From the NCBI GenBank assembly GCA_030831415.1, contig JAURLC010000060.1, positions 1 to 14,183 of the forward strand: a stretch of 14,183 nt of DNA, given 5' to 3'. The notes beneath the pieces are model-generated. The model had not been told where the DNA came from, did no database searches, and was given only the letters and a program-made list of their open reading frames with translations. The position numbers were made by a program, and so were the translations under genes. The first letter of the stretch is position 1, and each line of letters begins with the position of its first letter. This document shows positions 13,816-14,183 of this stretch, one piece after another. The DNA is from Bacillota bacterium (GTDB lineage: Bacteria; Bacillota_I; Bacilli_A; RFN20; CAG-826).

Positions 13816-13838
13816 TACCAAAAGGTCCTTGATATTCT
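13810..13838 (+). promoter_or_regulatory. Probable rRNA operon promoter
   Basis: TTGACT (13810-13815) and TATTCT (13833-13838) are separated by exactly 17 bp and preceded by A/T-rich DNA that could act as an UP element. Its identification as an rrn promoter rests on the pre-16S leader motif about 60 nt downstream. Confidence 0.6.
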
Positions 13839-13853
13839 TATACAGCACACGTC

Positions 13854-13873
13854 AAAGGAGTAATCCTTTTTTT
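13854..13873 (+). terminator. Small hairpin with T run at the start of the rRNA leader
   Basis: AAAGGA (13854-13859), the loop GTAA and TCCTTT (13864-13869), followed by T to 13873, have the form of a weak intrinsic terminator about 10-30 nt after the predicted start. A six-pair stem is short, so it may be an attenuator or of no consequence. Confidence 0.35.
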
Positions 13874-13895
13874 ACGAGAGTAAAGCGTGGGGCAC

Positions 13896-13945
13896 TGATC
13901 TTTGAAAACTAAGCAAAACAAGACAAACAAAAAAACGTCAATTTT
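13896..13945 (+). other. Pre-16S rRNA leader (boxA-like region), rRNA gene not present
   Basis: TGATCTTTGAAAACTAAGC (13896-13914), followed by AAAACAAGACAAACAAAAA, closely matches the leader that precedes 16S rRNA in Bacillus-type rrn operons as I remember it (CTTTGAAAACTAAACAAGAC); this region includes the antitermination box. In an intact operon the 16S gene, with GAGTTTGATC near its 5' end, should follow within roughly 100-200 nt. It is not found in the remaining 240 nt, where the sequence turns into an unrelated protein-coding frame. Confidence 0.6.
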
Positions 13946-13996
13946 TTTCTTTTTAAGAAATTTAGAACAAAACCAAATAATTTAACTAAAAATTTT

Positions 13997-14183
13997 AAGC
14001 CAGTTAATAATTTCTTGCAAATAAATAATAATATTTATATGGGTGGTGATTGTACTAATAATAATTATATGAAAACTGCTCAGATGGCTTATCAGCAAGG
14101 TGTGTATGTTGCAAAAAGATTAAATGGACAAATATCTGAGAATGAAGAATTTAAATATAATCATAATGGTTCTGCATTAAATA
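13997..14183 (+). CDS. Fragment of a type II NADH dehydrogenase-like flavoprotein (both ends missing)
   Basis: The frame that includes the ATG at 14039 is open from 13913 to the window edge. Recognisable sequence begins about 13997-14000 with PVNNFLQINNNIYMGGDC, the usual VdxyLxV...nIyaiGDC segment whose Asp binds FAD. It continues with MKTAQMAYQQGVYVAKRLNG, like TAQVAxQQGxYLA in NDH-2 enzymes, and FKYNHNGSALN, like the FxYxHxGS segment that I associate with eukaryotic alternative NADH dehydrogenases. Such enzymes pass electrons from NADH to quinone without pumping protons. No ribosome site, start or upstream Rossmann motif is present. Base composition (very A/T-rich) and Asn-rich codons such as AAT AAT AAT differ from the rest of the window. 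I take it as probably foreign to this chromosome, for example an assembly join, with horizontal transfer as the alternative. Confidence 0.55.

Overview
The window reads as a chromosomal segment of a low-to-moderate-GC Gram-positive-type bacterium, either Bacillota or a deep Mollicutes/Erysipelotrichia-like lineage. Four things support this: strong AGGAGG-type ribosome sites, sigma-A-like TATAAT promoters, the Firmicutes cluster uvrA-lgt-ppaX-rapZ-whiA followed by gap-pgk-tpiA, and a PGK with the SHLGKI...KKNNLA segment that I associate with Mollicutes and Erysipelotrichia. The standard code is used: UGA ends the sigma factor gene, and Trp is UGG throughout the genes read. I cannot name a genus.

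Layout. Positions 1-300 hold the last codons of an unidentified gene with a strong terminator, then a single tRNA-Lys(CUU) gene with its own promoter and terminator. Positions 305-800 hold an unidentified 137-residue protein gene that converges with a tRNA-Pro(GGG) gene on the minus strand. Positions 854-2819 form a two-gene operon: an ECF-type sigma factor overlapping by 4 nt a membrane-anchored serpin. This has the layout of a sigma/anti-sigma pair, with a serpin in the extracellular sensor position, and it is the most unusual thing in the window. Positions 2852-7616 carry uvrA (excision repair), an enlarged Lgt (lipoprotein maturation) and a PpaX-like HAD phosphatase. Positions 7648-9710 carry rapZ, whiA and a small XRE regulator. 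Positions 9749-12859 are the lower-glycolysis operon gap-pgk-tpiA, with an internal terminator between gap and pgk. Positions 12896-13585 encode a Bax-inhibitor-1 family membrane protein.

From 13586 to 14183 there is no complete gene. A bidirectional terminator is followed by about 150 nt with no assigned function. Then comes what looks like an rRNA operon promoter (TTGACT, 17 bp, TATTCT) and the classic pre-16S leader motif (TTTGAAAACTAAGCAAAAC). No 16S gene follows. The sequence instead becomes much more A/T-rich and encodes a fragment resembling the C-terminal part of a type II NADH dehydrogenase, in style closest to eukaryotic enzymes. I read this as a probable assembly chimera at a repeated rRNA operon.

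How the genes work together. The gap-pgk-tpiA operon makes ATP and NADH from triose phosphates, with a small XRE regulator in the place where CggR sits in Bacillus. Two genes usually found in this neighbourhood, hprK (between uvrA and lgt) and yvcK (between rapZ and whiA), are absent. Several promoters sit so close to their genes that mRNA leaders should be very short; rapZ looks essentially leaderless.
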